Source of the DNA: an uncultured Prevotellaceae bacterium
GTDB taxonomy: Bacteria; Bacteroidota; Bacteroidia; Bacteroidales; Bacteroidaceae
Direction: 5' to 3'
NCBI GenBank assembly: GCA_947306845.1
Contig: CAMZHP010000223.1
Coordinates: 1 to 5,852, forward strand
DNA: 5,852 nucleotides
The notes below the pieces were generated by a model. The model did no database searches, was not told where the DNA came from, and worked only from the letters and a program-made list of their open reading frames with translations. Position numbers and translations under genes: made by a program. Below are positions 5,509-5,852 of this stretch, in pieces. Each line of letters starts with the position of its first letter. Position 1 is the stretch's first letter.

Positions 5509-5852
5509 ATGCAAAACATCTTATTAAACATTGATGGGGAAATGGTCAACTGGGCAAGGGCTCAGTTTGCCATCACTGCAATCTACCATTGGCTCTTTGT
5601 CCCTTTAACCTTGGGACTGGCAGTGATCATGGGAATCATGGAGACCTGCTACTACCGCACCAAAAATGTTTTTTGGAAGGATGCGGCCAAATTCTGGCAG
5701 AAACTGTTCGGAGTCAACTTTGCCATGGGAGTGGCTACCGGTATCATCCTGGAATTTGAGTTCGGTACCAACTGGAGCAACTATTCCTGGTTCGTGGGTG
5801 ATATCTTCGGAGCACCTTTGGCAATAGAGGGCATCGTCGCTTTCTTCATGGA
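5509..5852 (+). CDS. cydA: Cytochrome bd quinol oxidase subunit I, N-terminal part, cut by the window end
   Basis: The first 114 residues of CydA are present. CydA carries the hemes b558, b595 and d of the terminal oxidase that reduces oxygen to water in the inner membrane using quinol. The segment [18 protein letters not shown] contains His27, equivalent to Escherichia coli His19, an axial heme ligand. [19 protein letters not shown] and [12 protein letters not shown] follow; Glu107 corresponds to E. coli Glu99. Both landmarks are displaced by eight residues, so the only difference up to there is a slightly longer N-terminus. The ATG at 5509 has AAAGG at 5501-5505, three nt upstream. The gene follows DUF4492 by 20 bp and is presumably followed by cydB outside the window. 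The start is secure because no upstream in-frame alternative fits the family. Confidence 0.96.
   Translation, partial: MQNILLNIDGEMVNWARAQFAITAIYHWLFVPLTLGLAVIMGIMETCYYRTKNVFWKDAAKFWQKLFGVNFAMGVATGIILEFEFGTNWSNYSWFVGDIFGAPLAIEGIVAFFM

Noticed and set aside
1..5852. tRNA or rRNA genes, CRISPR repeats, insertion sequences, toxin-antitoxin or phage genes
   Set aside because: I looked for regularly spaced repeats, transposase-like motifs, terminal inverted repeats and cloverleaf sequences on both strands and found none by eye.

Overview
The window looks like chromosomal DNA from a member of the Bacteroidales, most likely a Prevotella-type organism. The evidence is the protein families and their wording (an IlvE of the ~340-residue type, a Bacteroidetes-style TrmB and Mrp, and a DUF4492 protein in front of cydA). 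It is supported by promoter elements of the TAnnTTTG type and by starts mostly lacking strong Shine-Dalgarno sites. I see no tRNA or rRNA gene, CRISPR array, insertion sequence, phage gene or attachment site.

Layout. (1) Bases 1-1771, plus strand: the nearly complete branched-chain aminotransferase gene ilvE, missing only its first few codons, overlaps by an ATGA junction the tRNA m7G46 methyltransferase gene trmB. (2) Bases 1778-3073, minus strand: an exported CE7-type (acetylxylan esterase / cephalosporin-C deacetylase-like) hydrolase that converges on trmB with only 6 bp between the stop codons. (3) Bases 3074-3284: a divergent promoter region. (4) Bases 3285-5022, plus strand: a compact three-gene unit made of an exported heavy-metal-associated (HMA) domain protein, the Mrp/ApbC iron-sulfur carrier ATPase, and a small lipoprotein with two DnaJ-type CxxCxGxG zinc motifs. 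(5) Bases 5023-5254: an intergenic region with a strong 45-nt hairpin and a TAnnTTTG promoter. (6) Bases 5255-5852, plus strand: a DUF4492 single-span membrane protein followed by the start of cydA, subunit I of the cytochrome bd quinol oxidase, which runs off the window.

How the genes fit together. IlvE and TrmB are housekeeping functions linked only by translation. The HMA-Mrp-zinc-lipoprotein unit has a shared theme of cysteine/metal chemistry: CPKC in the HMA protein, an Fe-S carrier ATPase, and two zinc knuckles. It places two envelope proteins and a cytoplasmic ATPase in one tightly spaced operon, but a joint pathway is inference only. DUF4492-cydA is a respiratory operon for microaerobic or oxygen-scavenging growth, in which the small protein is a candidate accessory subunit.

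Most of the window is ordinary, well-known gene content. I did not find a clearly new system. The points most worth checking are the HMA/Mrp/zinc-lipoprotein operon, the Mrp without its usual CxxC cluster motif, and the DUF4492 protein as a CydX-like partner.
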